DNA of 64,000 nt from Margaritifera margaritifera (lineage: Eukaryota; Mollusca; Bivalvia; Unionida; Margaritiferidae), in assembly GCA_029931535.1 (NCBI GenBank), contig JAQPZY010001684.1:1923001-1987000 (forward strand), read 5' to 3'. The notes beneath the pieces were generated by a model. It did no database searches, was not told the DNA's origin, and saw nothing but the letters and a program-made list of their open reading frames with translations. A program made the position numbers and the translations under genes. Shown piece by piece: positions 38,765-52,992 of the stretch (within the stretch, counting starts at the first letter, position 1; each line of letters starts with the position of its first letter).

Positions 38765-40650
38765 ACTATTTGAATCATCATATATAGCTTTATTGCGTGT
38801 GGTACATACACATTGTTCGTAACTTATCGCATTCTACTGCTAGTTTTTTTAGGGTAGTTCTTCCCCCAAACCGATTGTCTCTCCTGTCCTTCAAGTAGAC
38901 TTTACCATATAAATTCTACTCTAGAGTCATTTTTGCCCTGGGAAAAAAAAACTACTATCGATCTACTTTCCCCCAGATAAAAGTCGCTCAAAGATCATTT
39001 TTCCATCAAGAAGAGAATTTCTCCCCCAGGAAAATTGTATTCTAGTGTCAGTTAACAACACACACACACCAGCTTTTTCTTGAAATTTGTCGTCCATTTG
39101 TCATTTAAAAGATGGTGACGAAAGATAATGCCTATACATTTGTGCTCGCTGACGTGTGTATCGAAACATGTAGTGCGGTACAGCCCCTATTTTTACTACT
39201 TTTGCATAATTACATTTCAACATATGTTCATTATTTTTACCGTGTAACATTCTTGTGTTTGGATTTCATGCCTTCTTAAAACTAGTATGTAGGTTAATGT
39301 CAAATATCAAGTGTATTAGATTCACTTTGGTCTAAAACTAACCACCCAAATGAATCTGGGATTTTTCCTCTATTGATATCAAATTTGGTAGCTTGGTTAA
39401 TGATGCACCCAACTTGAAAAATATTCATCGTCATAGGCTTTGCAAGGGTTAGTGCTCCTTTAAAACTTAGTAATGAGTCTTTGGATGGTCATTCGGGTGT
39501 ATATAGTTATGCAGAAGTGTCTGCGTGGAAGACGAGTGTAAAGTAATACACGTACAGTATATAGCTTCCAAGAAAACATTGTACACAAGGGGAAAAATAA
39601 TCTCGAGCGACCCTTATTAGGAGGTAGATAGACTTTTACTAGGGGGAAAATAAACTACAGAGTAGTTTTCCACTTGGAGAAAATGATTATAGAGTAGAAT
39701 TTACGAGGCGGGGGGGGGGGGGGGGGCTACTCTAGGGCAAGTTTAGGGTGGGGGTGGGGTGGGTACAAATCAGCTCGAGGAAAAACTGCTACTCGAGACA
39801 GGTCTGTATTATAACAGATGGGGAAATGGCTTTAGACTTTTTCCCCTAGAGAAAAACGTCTCTTGGGTAGTTTTTCCCCTGAGTAAAAATGAATCTGAGA
39901 GGGAGGAAAGGTGGCTCGAGGATAAATATTTCTCTCTAGGGAAAATACACCCTGGAAAAATTGGCTCTTTGGCACCAGTCAGAAGATATACATAGATTTC
40001 TGGAATCATAGGTAGCTCTCGGTCTGTTCAACATATTATCATGTTCTTATTTACTTAGTTCTTGTATATGGAAAATTGGTATAATTATTTGGTAATAGGT
40101 ATGTCTTGACTAGACTGTAGACTGCACTTAACTGATTGATCCTTCCGCAAATGCTGATATTGTCTCTACTAAGTCGAGTGTTTGGGATGGCAGTCTCACA
40201 ATTTTAAAAAGGAAGATAAAATAAATGTATTCATTTTAAAACAAGAAACCATCCAAAGCCAATCCTTCTTAAAATGAGCATTAGTGATATGTAACTCCTG
40301 CTAAACTGCGGCTGTTCTGTGCCCATGCTTGTTTCTCAGTTTCTTTAAGGTTAATTTTAGATCATTTCATCATCAAAACTAAGGAATTTCTTTTAGATAT
40401 TCGCGGTTATCTACCAAGGCCCGGTATAACGGGTCACGCTGAGATAAACTTGTGTCAGGAGTGTGTTCGACGGGACGTACTCCATTCACAAGGTTACATA
40501 TTATCCTGTGTTTACTTCGAGGGACATTATATACGATACATTAACGTATAGAAAAATATGAGAAGATACATATAATACTCAAGCTACATTGTGTTAATGT
40601 TATCAATACAATGGGAATAGATGCAAACAACTGTGTTCTTTAGACCCTTG

Positions 40651-40655
<5 letters not shown>
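38765..40655. other. non-coding stretch with purine-biased 'CCCC/GGGG-AAA' phrases
   Basis: Phrases such as TTTTTCCCCTAGAGAAAAA and GGGGGAAAATAAACTA recur on both strands between 38860 and 39960, as if a degenerate short repeat has spread. G homopolymer at 39712-39727. No gene seen. Confidence 0.4.
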
Positions 40656-40684
<29 letters not shown>

Positions 40685-40890
40685 AATGAGCGCTCTGTAC
40701 CAGTTATAGGCACAGCGATCATTCCTTGTTTTAGTTAGTGTATACGTTTACTCTCATTGCCTACATACATACATACATACATACATACATACATACATAC
40801 ATACATACATACATACATACATACATACATACATACATACATACATACATACTTACGTACATACATACGTACATACGTACATACATCAGA
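40656..40890. repeat. (GT)n and (ACAT)n microsatellites
   Basis: (GT)n at 40656-40681 and about 25 ACAT units at 40764-40851, then ACGT/ACAT variants. Confidence 0.95.
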
Positions 40891-42030
40891 AAGAGAGAGA
40901 AAAAATAGATAATTAAAGACATGTACATACAATAGTAGATTCAAACAGAAATGTTAAAGAGAATCATGCACATATCTAGACTCGCGCATGTACATAAATA
41001 AATATACAGACAAAGGAATGGATGGACAAACAGAAAAAAAGAAAACCTGACAGACAAAGAGGCACACAGATAAGTAGATAGATAGGCAGATGGATCATAT
41101 ACGGATGGACAAATATTAAGCATAATTAGAGGTATTTAACACTCAGCCTCTGTGTGTGTGACTTTCAGAAGAATTGTATACATCTGTTTCAGTCCCATAA
41201 AGATTAATCCAAAATAATATATTTTTCTTCTCTCTTTCGATCAGTAGATGTTGTACTCTGTGCCAATTGTTCTCAAATGGTCTTTACCAAACTTTGTATA
41301 ATAATGTTTTACAATTATTTTGTTAGTCTCTCCAGTCGTATGAACGAAAAATGCTCCTGCATTCTAAAGTATAAACTTTTTTTCAGTTTCATTAAAATAC
41401 TGATTTTTATATTTCAATCAATAAACTAAAATCTACACGTTTTGTGTGACACATAAAATATGCTGTACAATTTAGAAATTTATACCGTTTTCAAAATTGT
41501 TACTAATTGTTGAACCAATTAGTGATTAACGCGTTTTAAAATTAAGAATTTAACACTTAAAAAACAGTTGCGTTTTTACAAACTTTAAGAAAAAGAAGTA
41601 TTAGACGGATCTAACTTAAAAGTGACCCATATTCCTTTTGGTACGATATAATCATAGTGATCGAGATCGGGCCTCGAGTTCTGAACGAGTATTGGCAGCA
41701 AACGTTTTAAATTTTGTCTAGCCCGTTTTGCTGCAGAGGTTGAACGTCTGTTTCAATAAACATTGAAAGAAATTATTTCAAAACTTATTTTTTATGGTTT
41801 AATATGGATACTACTGCGTCTCTGTACGATCAGGTTTAAATGTCAAAGTTTCCTGATTTAATAACCTCTTGCATGTAATCTTGCGAAGCACCATGGACAA
41901 GCGGTCTCATCCATTGTTGTAAATCCAACTGAAATTCAGTATTTAAAGTTTGACAATAATCCTGAACATATGCCGTTACTGAAAAATATTGTTATGAAGT
42001 ATTTCATAAGTATTTGTATCATTAAAATGT
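40891..42030. other. non-coding stretch
   Basis: AT-rich. Short GACAGA/GATA-type simple sequence near 41050-41110. No gene seen. Confidence 0.4.
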
Positions 42031-42031
42031 A

Positions 42032-42366
<335 letters not shown>

Positions 42367-42399
42367 GGAGTAGATATTCTGACTGAATAAAAAGAACGA

Positions 42400-44350
42400 T
42401 AAGTAGATAGGTAGGTATGAAAATAAAAAGATGGAGGGAGAGAGATAGTGGTAAGCTAATCTGTGACACAAATATATGGATACAAAAGTAAAGGTATATA
42501 ACATTTATCTAGCAATAGTTATAGTCGTCAAATATTTACATATACCAATGAATACCAATGTTTATAATTACTGCGAAAAATATACATTTTGGAAAAATAA
42601 GCCCAAAAAGTTGCATCTAATTGTGAAGCAGTTTTGTTATACCTAAAGCATATCCTGTAAACCTACTTTTTCTCGAGTTTTTTATTTTTACAAAGATTGC
42701 TGGAATATCGCATCCACGAAATTATATAGCAGCGAATTGACATTTATATTTTTAAAAAATTCAAAAATTCCGATAAACAATCTGTGACAAGTTAGATCAC
42801 TGAGAACTTGTTTAGCATTAGGCCATTGTGCAAGTTAGTAGCGGTCGAAAAGCAAAATGTTGGTTTACCAGCCCGGGTAGGCTATTGCATCTTGGGTCAT
42901 GTCACTCAATTCCCCTTGCATAGGCACTAAATACTCCTTCATGTACTGATGTGCCACTAAACACCGAACAAATAACAAAACAAACAAAAAATATGTGATG
43001 CTACATATTATTACAAATTTCTTTCCCGTACAACTCAACCCAGAATCTGCGTACCTCAGCTTTTCGCAGGTGTGCACTTCAGGAGGAAATATCAATTGCC
43101 CATTAAAGATTAAAGGAGAGATAACAAACGTCTCTCTATTGTAGGGTAACAAATATGATAAACACAGATGACATGTAAACAAGAAATAGATAGTCCTAAC
43201 ATGGGATATCTGAAAGGTTTAATTTTCCGAATATCATCAAAGGTGCATCATCCTCTGTACATAGATATACCCCAGACACAAATTAAACAGGGGTCTGCAG
43301 AAACAGTCAGATCGTCCATGTTTTATTTTTAATAGTAGTCAAACATTTACTGATAAAGTAGAGACCTCAGCCAAAATGAAAGTACTGAGTTTCGACACTT
43401 TTTTCTTAGAACAATCAGTGATACTCTTTTTAAAAAAATGTAATTAATGAAGAAAAAAATATCTATAACTTTAGCACACGGGTTAGAACCCTATTACCGG
43501 TGGGTGAAAACATTCGGTTTTCTCGCACAACTCCCACATTCCTATGCTAAATTCTCAATATCAGTCATTTCTGAATAATTTGAAATAAAGCACAGAAAAT
43601 ATGATAAATATATGTTATTATTCTATTTTTTTAACAATATTTGTTCCCCAAACAAAAACAACGTAAATTTCGAATTGTATTTATCACTAAGGTGGAAGAA
43701 GCTATAGAGATAATTTCCTAGTAAATTATCTTTCAAAATAAACAAATGTCGACTTCTGATTGGTTAATAGCAAGCCTTACGTCTATGATAAAATTGTGGA
43801 CAGAAAAACCTTAGTGACATACATTTTTAATTGTGAAATGCAAAGACTGGTTTGATCAAGGTCGCGAAAATAAGAAAACTACTGACCAGAGGATGGTTAC
43901 CAATAACCTAATTTACACATCGTGACAGGTGTGGTCGATCTATCTCCGTGTTGACAAAACTGTCTGAGTTTTCAAAATGAAGCCATACTCAAATGTCAAA
44001 ACTTATGATTTTCTATAACTTCGTTCAGAGTGAGGTTAGAATCACGAAAATGTTGATATTGCCCTTTTGTTAGTATCTCTTTATTTCAGTGAATTTGACA
44101 GGCTCTAAGGATGGTTCAGGAATTTTTGAAGTTTTTAGTCCCAGTTCTATTTTTTTGCTATGACTTTGCTCTGAGTGAGGTATGAGTCACAAAATGTTGG
44201 CATAATCTATTTGTATACATGCCACATATAAATAATACTGCAAGACCATGAGTAATATTGTTTCTTTTGGGATTTTATAATTCGAGTTCAAAATTTGCGC
44301 TCAGACAGTTTTGTGACTAAGGGGACTTGGAAACCAAGAAAGTGCAGTAT
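42400..44350. other. non-coding stretch
   Basis: No gene or recognised repeat. The weak minus-strand frame at 42865-43182 shows no domain. Confidence 0.35.
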
Positions 44351-44489
44351 TACATGGGAGCACTTTACATTACTTCGCCCTCGTTATGAACCCTGATTTC
44401 ACTAAACATCGAAACATTCCTACTCAAAACTGACTGTGTGACTAATTGGTGCTTAAACACATATATCATGACGGGACAATTGGTGCAAA

Positions 44490-44597
44490 ATATCTTACTT
44501 AGAGATACATCACGGCGGTTGACCCATCCTGGTCTCTGCATCCTTCTGGTCACGAGTCAGCCAAGCTAACAACTGAGACACCGCGGCTCCGTACTTA
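44490..44597 (-). repeat. possible SINE head (minus strand)
   Basis: Minus strand from about 44590 reads GGAGCCGCGGTGTCTCAGTT GTTAGC, close to the first 25 bases of the SINE at 29477, but the B box is not preserved. Low-confidence degraded copy. Confidence 0.25.
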
Positions 44598-44599
44598 AA

Positions 44600-46860
44600 A
44601 TTTAGAATATTTCCGTGTCTCTAGTGTTGCTTTGTTTTCAGTGATGCAATGTACACTGATCAATTGACAACTATTAAGGCTTAAAACAAACTTCTTGTAT
44701 TTTGCATCCATCTGGAGTGAGACATTTTTTAAAATTATAATCGAAGTAAAATTCTACAATTGAATTTGAAGGTTTCATGAACTTTTTTGGGGGAGAACAA
44801 ATCTGATTGTAAGTACATTTGGAGCTCTTTGAGATTTTTAATTTCTTACTCACCAGTCATTCATTTCAAAAGCATTCCGATGTTATCACGAGTTTAAAAT
44901 GTGGGTTAATGTTAGGTCTCGTTTTAAGGAGAAAAATCATGAAAATTGTACTAAAACAATGGGCCAAAACTTTGAATTAATACAATTCTCATGCCTGAGA
45001 CTCACCCAAAACTGTGAAATGAAAAACTTACGAAACTATCAAAAACTCCATGAAATTTTAAGCCTCTGCATCTTCCGTTTTTTTTTTTATATAAAATTTT
45101 TTATGCATTCTTCAAAGGTATTGCTTGACCAAAAGTATGATTTCTTAACTCTAGGTTGAGTTTATGCCACAGTCTGAGCCATGTTCTTTAACAGATTTGT
45201 GAATTCAGATAAAGGATGCCAGATGTGTGAAGCTAGTACGTTTCCACTAAAATTTCAATCACAAAACTTTTTCGATTATTCTTTATTTTATAAATATGTT
45301 GATAGTTTTCTTCATAAGTAAATGTCTACCTTGAGTAGAATACTATCAACGTTAAAAGAAATCAATACTTTTTCTGATAAGAAATTTGGCATTTAAATTA
45401 GCCGAATAGTAATTCTCTGAAATCTTATGTCCTGAAAATCTTAAAATGGCTTAAAATTCTTTTACTGAAATTGTATAAGCCCAAAATATTACAATTTGCA
45501 GCATTACATTCTTCTATTTATGTTAAATGGCGTTTTATATCATCAATGGCTGCGAAAATTACACTTAAATAAACAAATAAATATTCCAGGACATCTAAAG
45601 ATAATTGATATTTATTCATCGCTGAATCTTGAATAATACACTGATAATGAACTCGTTTTGGGATCCTCGCTCGGTTCGGACTTGCATTATCTGAAAAGTG
45701 CGAAGATTACCCTTGTGACTCATTTTACGGGGGAAAACTTAGCGTGAACTTCTCTGTAGGAATCCTCATGTTGAGTGAAATTGTCAACTATCCCTGTAAT
45801 TTGTCATACTTCATGCTAAAGGGTGTATCCGTTTCCAACGTCTCTTTAAAATTTGTCGAAGATAACAAAAGATGACGTTACAAGCAAGGTGTGAATCCAA
45901 ATTATAAACTTTTACAGATGTCATCTAGTACAGAGGAGTAAAAGAACAAGAGAGGAAAACGATGAAACTTGACGAGAAAATAAGCCATGAAGGATGTACT
46001 TTTGCGAAAAATGAATAATGCAACTTCATTAATTTGTCAGAAAGTTTGAACAGAAATTTCTCCTTAGAAAAATGTTGTCAGATCCTTCAAGCTAAATAAT
46101 ACACCCGGTTTGAGTCTGGACAGAATAATATCTACCTCTGTAAAATAATTTATACAACAGAATATTTCAATTGTGTAAATAATTCGAAGTACTTGTGGAC
46201 AGGTACTATTAGAAGCTCATGTGTACAATTTTAGCATACTTAAGTCATGTCAATAGGCATAGAAAGAAGTTCAAGTTCACCTCTAGTTCCAATATTACAT
46301 GCCCACTTTGGTAGTCAAATATAAACTTTGCGACTTTAATGAGAGTGGAATTGCATAATTTTTTTTTATCCCAATTGATAAATATATCTGGATTTTAAAA
46401 AATAATTTTCATGCAGAGATTGTACATTCCCAAACTTCACATCCATACAGAAGTATGAGTTTGGTTATCCTATTGGGCATGCGTACAAGAACATTTGTTG
46501 GGATATCATCGGTAATAGTCAATTATAGGTCTTTTTTTGAACCAGGTACGTACAAACGTCTTTTCTCAGGCAATTCAGGACTACTTGAAATATATACATA
46601 TATTATCGGATGCTGAGAAATTGAAATTATCATTGTTATATACAAAACACTGAAGCGTTGTTGCTCTATCAATTTGCAGAATGTGCAATCATAGTAATAA
46701 TATTATTACTTGAAAACGTGAAATATACACATTTTCTAATCAACGAATTATAATTTTGAAAAAATAAATTTTCTATAGATTTAATACATAACAACATCCC
46801 AAATTCGGGGAAGTACATATTCAAATCTCTTTCAACTTGAAATTTTGTGATTGAGCTTAA
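44600..46860. other. non-coding stretch
   Basis: AT-rich with no supported gene; the 86-codon plus frame at 44899-45159 has no recognisable domain. Confidence 0.35.
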
Positions 46861-46862
46861 TA

Positions 46863-48189
46863 TACGAGGGGTATTTGAAAAGTTTTGACTATATTGTTAT
46901 AACTTTTTTGTTTCTTTGAATCTGCCAATAATTTTAATGCTAATCGATAAACAAAATAACGTTCTATAAAATGATCTGCAACTGCACACCTGAAGATATA
47001 TGCGTGTGACGTTAACATAGGTAAATGACAGTGATCTAAACATGTCGGAGAAGGATAACAATTCTGCTACTGTGCAAATAGCATACTGTTAATACCAGAC
47101 GCTTTTAAGGTACTCTTCGACTGATATTAAGGCCCACTTGGATAAAGTTTTCAGATGCAATTCTCTGTCATATCCTACAGTTTTGAGTTGTTTTTTTTAT
47201 TTTAAAGATGGTCGCGAATCCATGGAAGATAACCTACGTTCTGGAAGACCGTTGTCTGCGATTTGTGAGCGGGAAGTGGCTGCTGTGAAGGGGGCAATTG
47301 ATAAAGATGCTTGATACACAGTGGAAGATATTTCTATTATCACGGGTATTAGTTCGACAGCTATTTTTAATATATTGAAGAATCATTTGAAGCTCAAAAA
47401 GGTTTGTGTAAGATCGATCCCGCATTTGTTGACGGCTGATCAAAAACATACTCGGGTTGAAATCGCCAAACATCTACTCGACAAATATGAAAAGAGTGAT
47501 CAGGGATGTTTTAATGAGATTGTCACAGGTGATGAAACATGGATTTACTTTTTTGAACCCTACTCATGAGAAAATAATAAAGTTTGGATCGGAGAAAGCG
47601 AGCAGAGACCACAAATTGATCGACGTAGTCGGACTGTCAAGAGAGTTTTATACGCATTATTTTTCGATGCAAAAGGCCCTGTCGTCCAGGTACCTGTGCC
47701 TGATTCTGTTATTGTCACTGGACATTTTTATGTCTCCAAAGTGTTGCCAAAAGTTGTGGAACACTACCGAACCACCCATCCGCGCATCGGTAACAGAGGT
47801 ATCCATCTACACCATGACAACACACCGACGCAACAATCCGCCGTCGTGACAGACTTATTGAAAGAGCACAGCATCCAAACTTTGCTACATCCTCCATACA
47901 GCCCTGATTTAGCTCCAAGTGATTTTTGGCTGAATCCCGTTATCAACGATTTGCTGAGGGGTAAACGATTTGAAATCTGCGATGTGGTTGGAAGTTCCAG
48001 TTTTCCAACGTATGAACAACATACCAAGAAGTGAATACCAAATGTCATATACTAATTGATAATCTGACTGAGAAAGGGTGTAGAGGTGCATGGGAGTACT
48101 TTGAGAGGATGCACTGACGTATTGTTCACTAATAAAGAACTTTCTTGTACAGCGCACTAATATTCAGAACTTTTTTAATAGCTCTCGTA
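46863..48189 (+). mobile_element. mariner-family DNA transposon, 1.33 kb
   Basis: Ends TACGAGGGGTATTTGAAAAG and, inverted, TACGAGAGCTATTAAAAAAG form imperfect ~28-bp terminal repeats flanked by TA. Length and the internal transposase fit mariner. One copy only, clearly mutated. Confidence 0.85.
47042..48034 (+). pseudogene. mariner transposase (DDD-type), several stops and frameshifts
   Basis: ATG 47042. Helix-turn-helix region with LRYSSTDIKAHLDKVF and DGRESMEDNLRSGRP, then VEDISIITGISSTAIFNIL (second HTH). The catalytic core follows: first D in VTGDETWIYFFEP, second in IHLHHDNTPTQQ, third in HPPYSPDLAPSDFW. The spacing of 34 residues between the last two fits DD34D. Breaks include TAA near 47090, TGA near 47312, and frameshifts around 47550-47690. 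About 330 codons in the intact family. It is incapable of transposition. Confidence 0.88.
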
Positions 48190-48619
48190 TAAGTTATCGT
48201 GACCAACTAATCTAATTCAAATGGCTGCCTGCTGACACTTACTGGTATAGTTAATTCCATCTATTGATACCGTTAAGTCACCAATCCTTGGCTCGTCATA
48301 AGTGTACCGCCCAATTTATCATAATCCCCACAAACCACTTATGCAGTCTTTGTAGATTTCAATCTGATTTTACCTTAGACACAAAATAAAGCTATCTACT
48401 AATTATCAATTTGGACACGGTTTGATCGGGGCAGTGGGTGCTTGTCAACATAAGCAAGATATAGAACATTATTTAACCTTATGACCGGCCTATGGTCAAA
48501 TGTAGAAACGATTGTAGAAATGGCCCATTTTAAATTAAGAATGAAGTGGATTGTATCACTATAGATTGCGACTAAATACACACTTGTCTTTTCATACCCC
48601 AGCCTCTATATGATAATCT

Positions 48620-49310
48620 TCGTGCCGTCCTTCCGTCCGTCCGTCCACTAGATAGCGCAACTAGTCCTGCAGTTTTTGATGGATTATCCCGAAACTTGGT
48701 AAATATTATGGTCATGATATGAAGAGGAACATATCAATAAATCACTTTTCTGCCTCAAATTTTGTAAACGGTATTGCCCATTTTGTCTTGTAGCTGAATG
48801 CAGTGTATGGCACAATCGTTAGCGCAACTAGTCCAACAGTTTTTTGACGGATTACCATGAAACTTGGTAAATATTATGGTCATCACCTGAAGATACGCAT
48901 ATCAACAAATCACTCTGCTCTCTCAAGTTTTGTTACAGTCATTGTCCTTTTTGTCTTGTAGCTAAATGCAGTGTATGACACACTCCGTTAGCGCAATAAG
49001 TCCTGCAGTGTTTGATGGATTGACGTGAAACTTGGTAAATATTATGGTCATCACCTGAAGATGCACATATTGTCAAATCTTTGTGCTCCCATGATTTTGT
49101 TCGAGTTATTGCCTTTTTTTACTTACAGCTGGATGCAGTGTATGACAGAATTTTGTGAATGCAGCCACTCTTGCAGTTTTTAGTGGATTGGTATGAAACT
49201 TAGTACATATTATGATCATCGTCCGAAGATATGCATGTTCACAAATTATTGTACTCACATTATTTTCAGAAAAATATATGCTTTTTATGACTGCAGATTC
49301 ATATCCATCA
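48620..49310 (+). repeat. four tandem copies of a ~168-bp unit
   Basis: Starts after a CCGT run (48630-48648). Each unit contains AGCGCAACTAGTCCTGCAGT, GATGGATT..TGAAACTTGGTAAATATTATGGTCAT and a TTTTGTCTTGTAGCTGAATGCAGTGTATG end. Units begin near 48654, 48821, 48990 and 49159 and diverge progressively; the last is the most degraded. Confidence 0.9.
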
Positions 49311-49319
49311 TGGGGTAGT

Positions 49320-51695
49320 TGTGAGATGCGGGAGGGCCAGAGTATATTTATGGGAGCAAATTGTTCACCATTCCTCTAGTTACATCTTCTGTCACTTTCG
49401 TTAACAGCAGTAGTAGTGAGGACCATGAATACAAACAAAAATACCTTCAGCAACAACAACTACTACTACTACTAACATAAAAACCGACAATTTCATAAAC
49501 ATAATTTTAAACAAGAAAAATTAATATTATATTACTAATCATGGAAGAACGTGAATAGGACAGCCATAACGTTTAATCTTGACACGGGTTTGAAAGTTTT
49601 AGCACTCCCGCAATCCTTCTAAATCTTTCAGAAGCGTATTTTGATTTTTAGACCCAGTAAAGATTCCTAGTAATGCTGGAACTAATAATGTATACGCCAA
49701 CAAATGTAATCCGTACTAAATTTCTCAGCCTTCTCCAAGATAGCACATGCAAACTACTGCAAAACAATGCATGTTGTACGCATTCCTGAATACTTTATTC
49801 TAAGCTAAGTGGTTACGGCATGTCCATATTTCATAAGAAAAATAGAGCATTTTACCTCATGTATACGTCAGGTCGAAATATGATATACTTTGTTTTAGAC
49901 CCTCCTACACGTATTTCTGCATTCAACTTAATGGAATTTTACCATGCGGATTTCGTGCATTTTCTCTCCAAATTTTCCTAGGATCGCGAAAACCATTTTA
50001 AAAGCAGATGCTTGCAAATCTGAGCCCACAATGTCCTGTCATGGTAGTAGTAGTAGTAGTAGTAGCATGAGTAGTTTTGTTGTTGTTAGTTACTTTGGTT
50101 TGGGTATTTTTCTGTTTTGTTTTATTTTGTTTTTGTTTTCATTTTTAGAAAGCTTCAGTTTAAGCAGAAGATATTCCTTGTAATGAATATCGACAGACTG
50201 TATCATAAAAGTTTTTTTAAAAATTTATTTTTAATGGATGTTTGATCATTCTGCTTCAAAATAAAATTTACGTTTTAAAAGACTGATAATTTCAGTGCAA
50301 CAAATGGAAATAGAAATATGCCAACTTTTATTATGGAATGCGCGGTTTTGTTCGTCAGAAGTTGATTAGGCCTGGGTTTCATCCATCGAACTTGAGTCAA
50401 AACTTCAAAACTTAAGTTAAGAATCAACAAATCCAGCCCCATTTTCACCTACAAATATCTGAAGTCGAGTAAAGATTTAAAAGATTTGATTGGTCGATTT
50501 TAAGAATAGCCTTTTATTGGTAAGATCAAGGCCTGATTGAATAAAAGTTAAGTATTAGCCAATCAAATGTTTTGGGTTTAGACTTAAACTTTCCGACACT
50601 TAGATGAAAATGGCACCTAGATTAGAATTTACTAAACTTTTTCTAAATTACAAGATTTGCGCTTTCGGAAGAAAAGCTCAACCATTAGGACCCATTCTTT
50701 AGATAAGGGAAAGCTTTTAAACTTTGCAGGAATATTACACTGGAATAACTAACTAGAGATGAATATTTTATGCAATTATCCCCGGCAGCTTTGGAGATAT
50801 TTTATCTCGAAGTTCCCAGTAATTTCTCGGCCTAAGTCTTGGGAGTTTTTATGATTACAAAGCCTAGTCTTGGAATCTTCATTGACTTTGGATTTATTTT
50901 AAGCAACAAACTTAAGCAAACTTAAACTCATTCTACCCCCCCCCCCCCACCAACAAAAAAAAGCATACAATTTGGAGTACATATTATGTGCTTGAAATTT
51001 ACCAAACAATCATATAAATATATGATGATTAAAAAAAATATACTTTAAAATTCAGCCTTCATCTAATAAGGTTATAGTTTAAAATTGTCAGATTTTGAGT
51101 TTGAGATTCGCGCTTACAAAGTTTTGAGAATATGGGGATTTGGTCTAATTAGTCGAACCATGTGGACTCTACACATTTGTGTAACCGTCTTTAGTGGTCT
51201 GTCTATAAACAACATTCAAGAGAACATAACATTTTGTCCCTAATCGGCAGATGCCCAATAAATTGAGGTGACATATGAAGGCAGGCTGAATAAAGGATGG
51301 TTATAAATATCCTTTACATACAAGTGTGAGCTATGGTAGGTTTCACTGTATTATGGACACAGGCTGGACATACGCGGTCGCCCACAAGAACCTAACCTGG
51401 CTCGACATTCTCTTAAAAGGAGCTGATATTAAAATATGAAAGCGGTTTGGTCAGGCACATTTGAATTTGGCCGCTAAACCTTGAGGACCCTTATAAATCT
51501 ACCAAATCTACAAATTAGATGTATGCTCTAGGATCTTCCAAAATAGAATAGAACTGAATTTCTAAAGGGTTTCGGTACGTTGGTTTCTGTATGCATATTG
51601 GACTAACGTTTGCAAGATCCCAATGGAAAATATCAGGTGTTGTCTGTGCGATGTTGTTTCTTGTAAATTATTATTACTATTGTTATTTAAGGAAT
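49320..51695. other. non-coding stretch
   Basis: AT-rich; small (AGT)n at 50046-50064, C run at 50937-50948. No gene seen. Confidence 0.4.
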
Positions 51696-51702
51696 TTACG
51701 AT

Positions 51703-51912
51703 GTAGATGATATAAGGCAATGCTATCTGATCAATGTGACAGTGACGGGTATTGACGAGTAGATGATATAAGGCAAAGCTATCAGATCAATGAGACTGTG
51801 ACGGGTATTGACGAGTAGATGATACAAGGCAATGCTATCAGATCAATGAGACTGTGACGGGTATTGACCAGTAGATGATATAAGGAAATGCTATCAGATC
51901 AACGAGACTAGT
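51703..51912 (+). repeat. 56-bp minisatellite, about 3.7 copies
   Basis: GTAGATGATATAAGGCAATG CTATC onward repeats at 51703, 51759, 51815 and 51871 with a constant 56-base period. Confidence 0.95.
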
Positions 51913-52860
51913 ATTGCACTGACCTTTAATTTGTTTTGTGATTTTTGTTTTTATTACAAACGCATTTCGTTTTATTATCTCAGAGAGCATTGCATACTGG
52001 TCTTTCAGTGATTTTCAACCATGACAATTACAACAGATACATATGTGTACATGCAAAATATGTTTTCTGTAACTTATATACAAAGAGAAGGAACTAGTAT
52101 TTTAACGAAGACAAAATTATCTATTGTATGTGGCAGATTTATAAGGCTATAATACGTAAAATGTATCGATCGTAACATATCAACTTGTACATGCAAAAGG
52201 AATAAAATCATAAAATACTCGTTTATTCATAAAAGAACATAATTGTGTACTTCACGAGAACACCTTAAGAGATTGACAAATAATAATGAATACTGGATAC
52301 TTTCTTAATAAGAAGATGCAATTGGCCATTAAATAAATAACCAATGAATTATGCAAATCTCAAAGGGTTTCAACAACAATTGATTTGTCTTCTTGTTACA
52401 AGCCGCTGATTACAGCTACTAACGTGTTTCTTATTTGGACTGATAAATGTTTGTGACTGGAATACCTTTTAAGTTAAAGTATGTACAGTTGAATTATTAC
52501 AATCTTCATTTTCGTGAGACTTTCAATAAAAGAAAAATCATGTATCGATATTGCGAAGCCAAAGAGAAGAAAATGTAATCAAACGTTTTGAGAAGAAATA
52601 CTCATTTGAGTGTCATGCTAAAGTCAGTATAAGAAGGAAAAGCAAATGCGTTAATCTCCATTTGATTTATTTTATTATCAGAGCTGAAAAAGAAAACTGT
52701 CTTCAAATTCCAGAAACTAAGAACAAAAGTACAATGTTACTTCATTAAGTAAAAACAAGTACTCTTTTTGGTTGTATGAATCCATCATACTGAAACTCAG
52801 CTGTTTACAGATGTGTTGTAACGAACATTTCAGAAATATAAAAATTCCCTTTTGGGGAAA
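51913..52860. other. non-coding stretch
   Basis: No gene or repeat recognised. Confidence 0.4.
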
Positions 52861-52992
52861 ACGGTGTTTTCTTGTATATTTATGCACAGGTATACTGATC
52901 ACAGACGGTGTTTTCTTGTATATTTATGCACAGGTATACTGATTACAGACGGTGTTTTCTTGTATATTTATGCACAGGTATACTGATTACAG
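52861..52992 (+). repeat. 44-bp tandem repeat, three copies
   Basis: ACGGTGTTTTCTTGTATATT onward at 52861, 52905 and 52949; copies differ by one base (GATCACAG/GATTACAG). Confidence 0.95.

Noticed and set aside
38229..38787. Two overlapping ~175-codon frames
   Set aside because: Same triplet-repeat artefact; frames simply read TTI/YYY/LLL repeats.
47042..48034. Mariner transposase as a domesticated host gene
   Set aside because: Multiple stops and frameshifts and intact transposon ends indicate simple decay.
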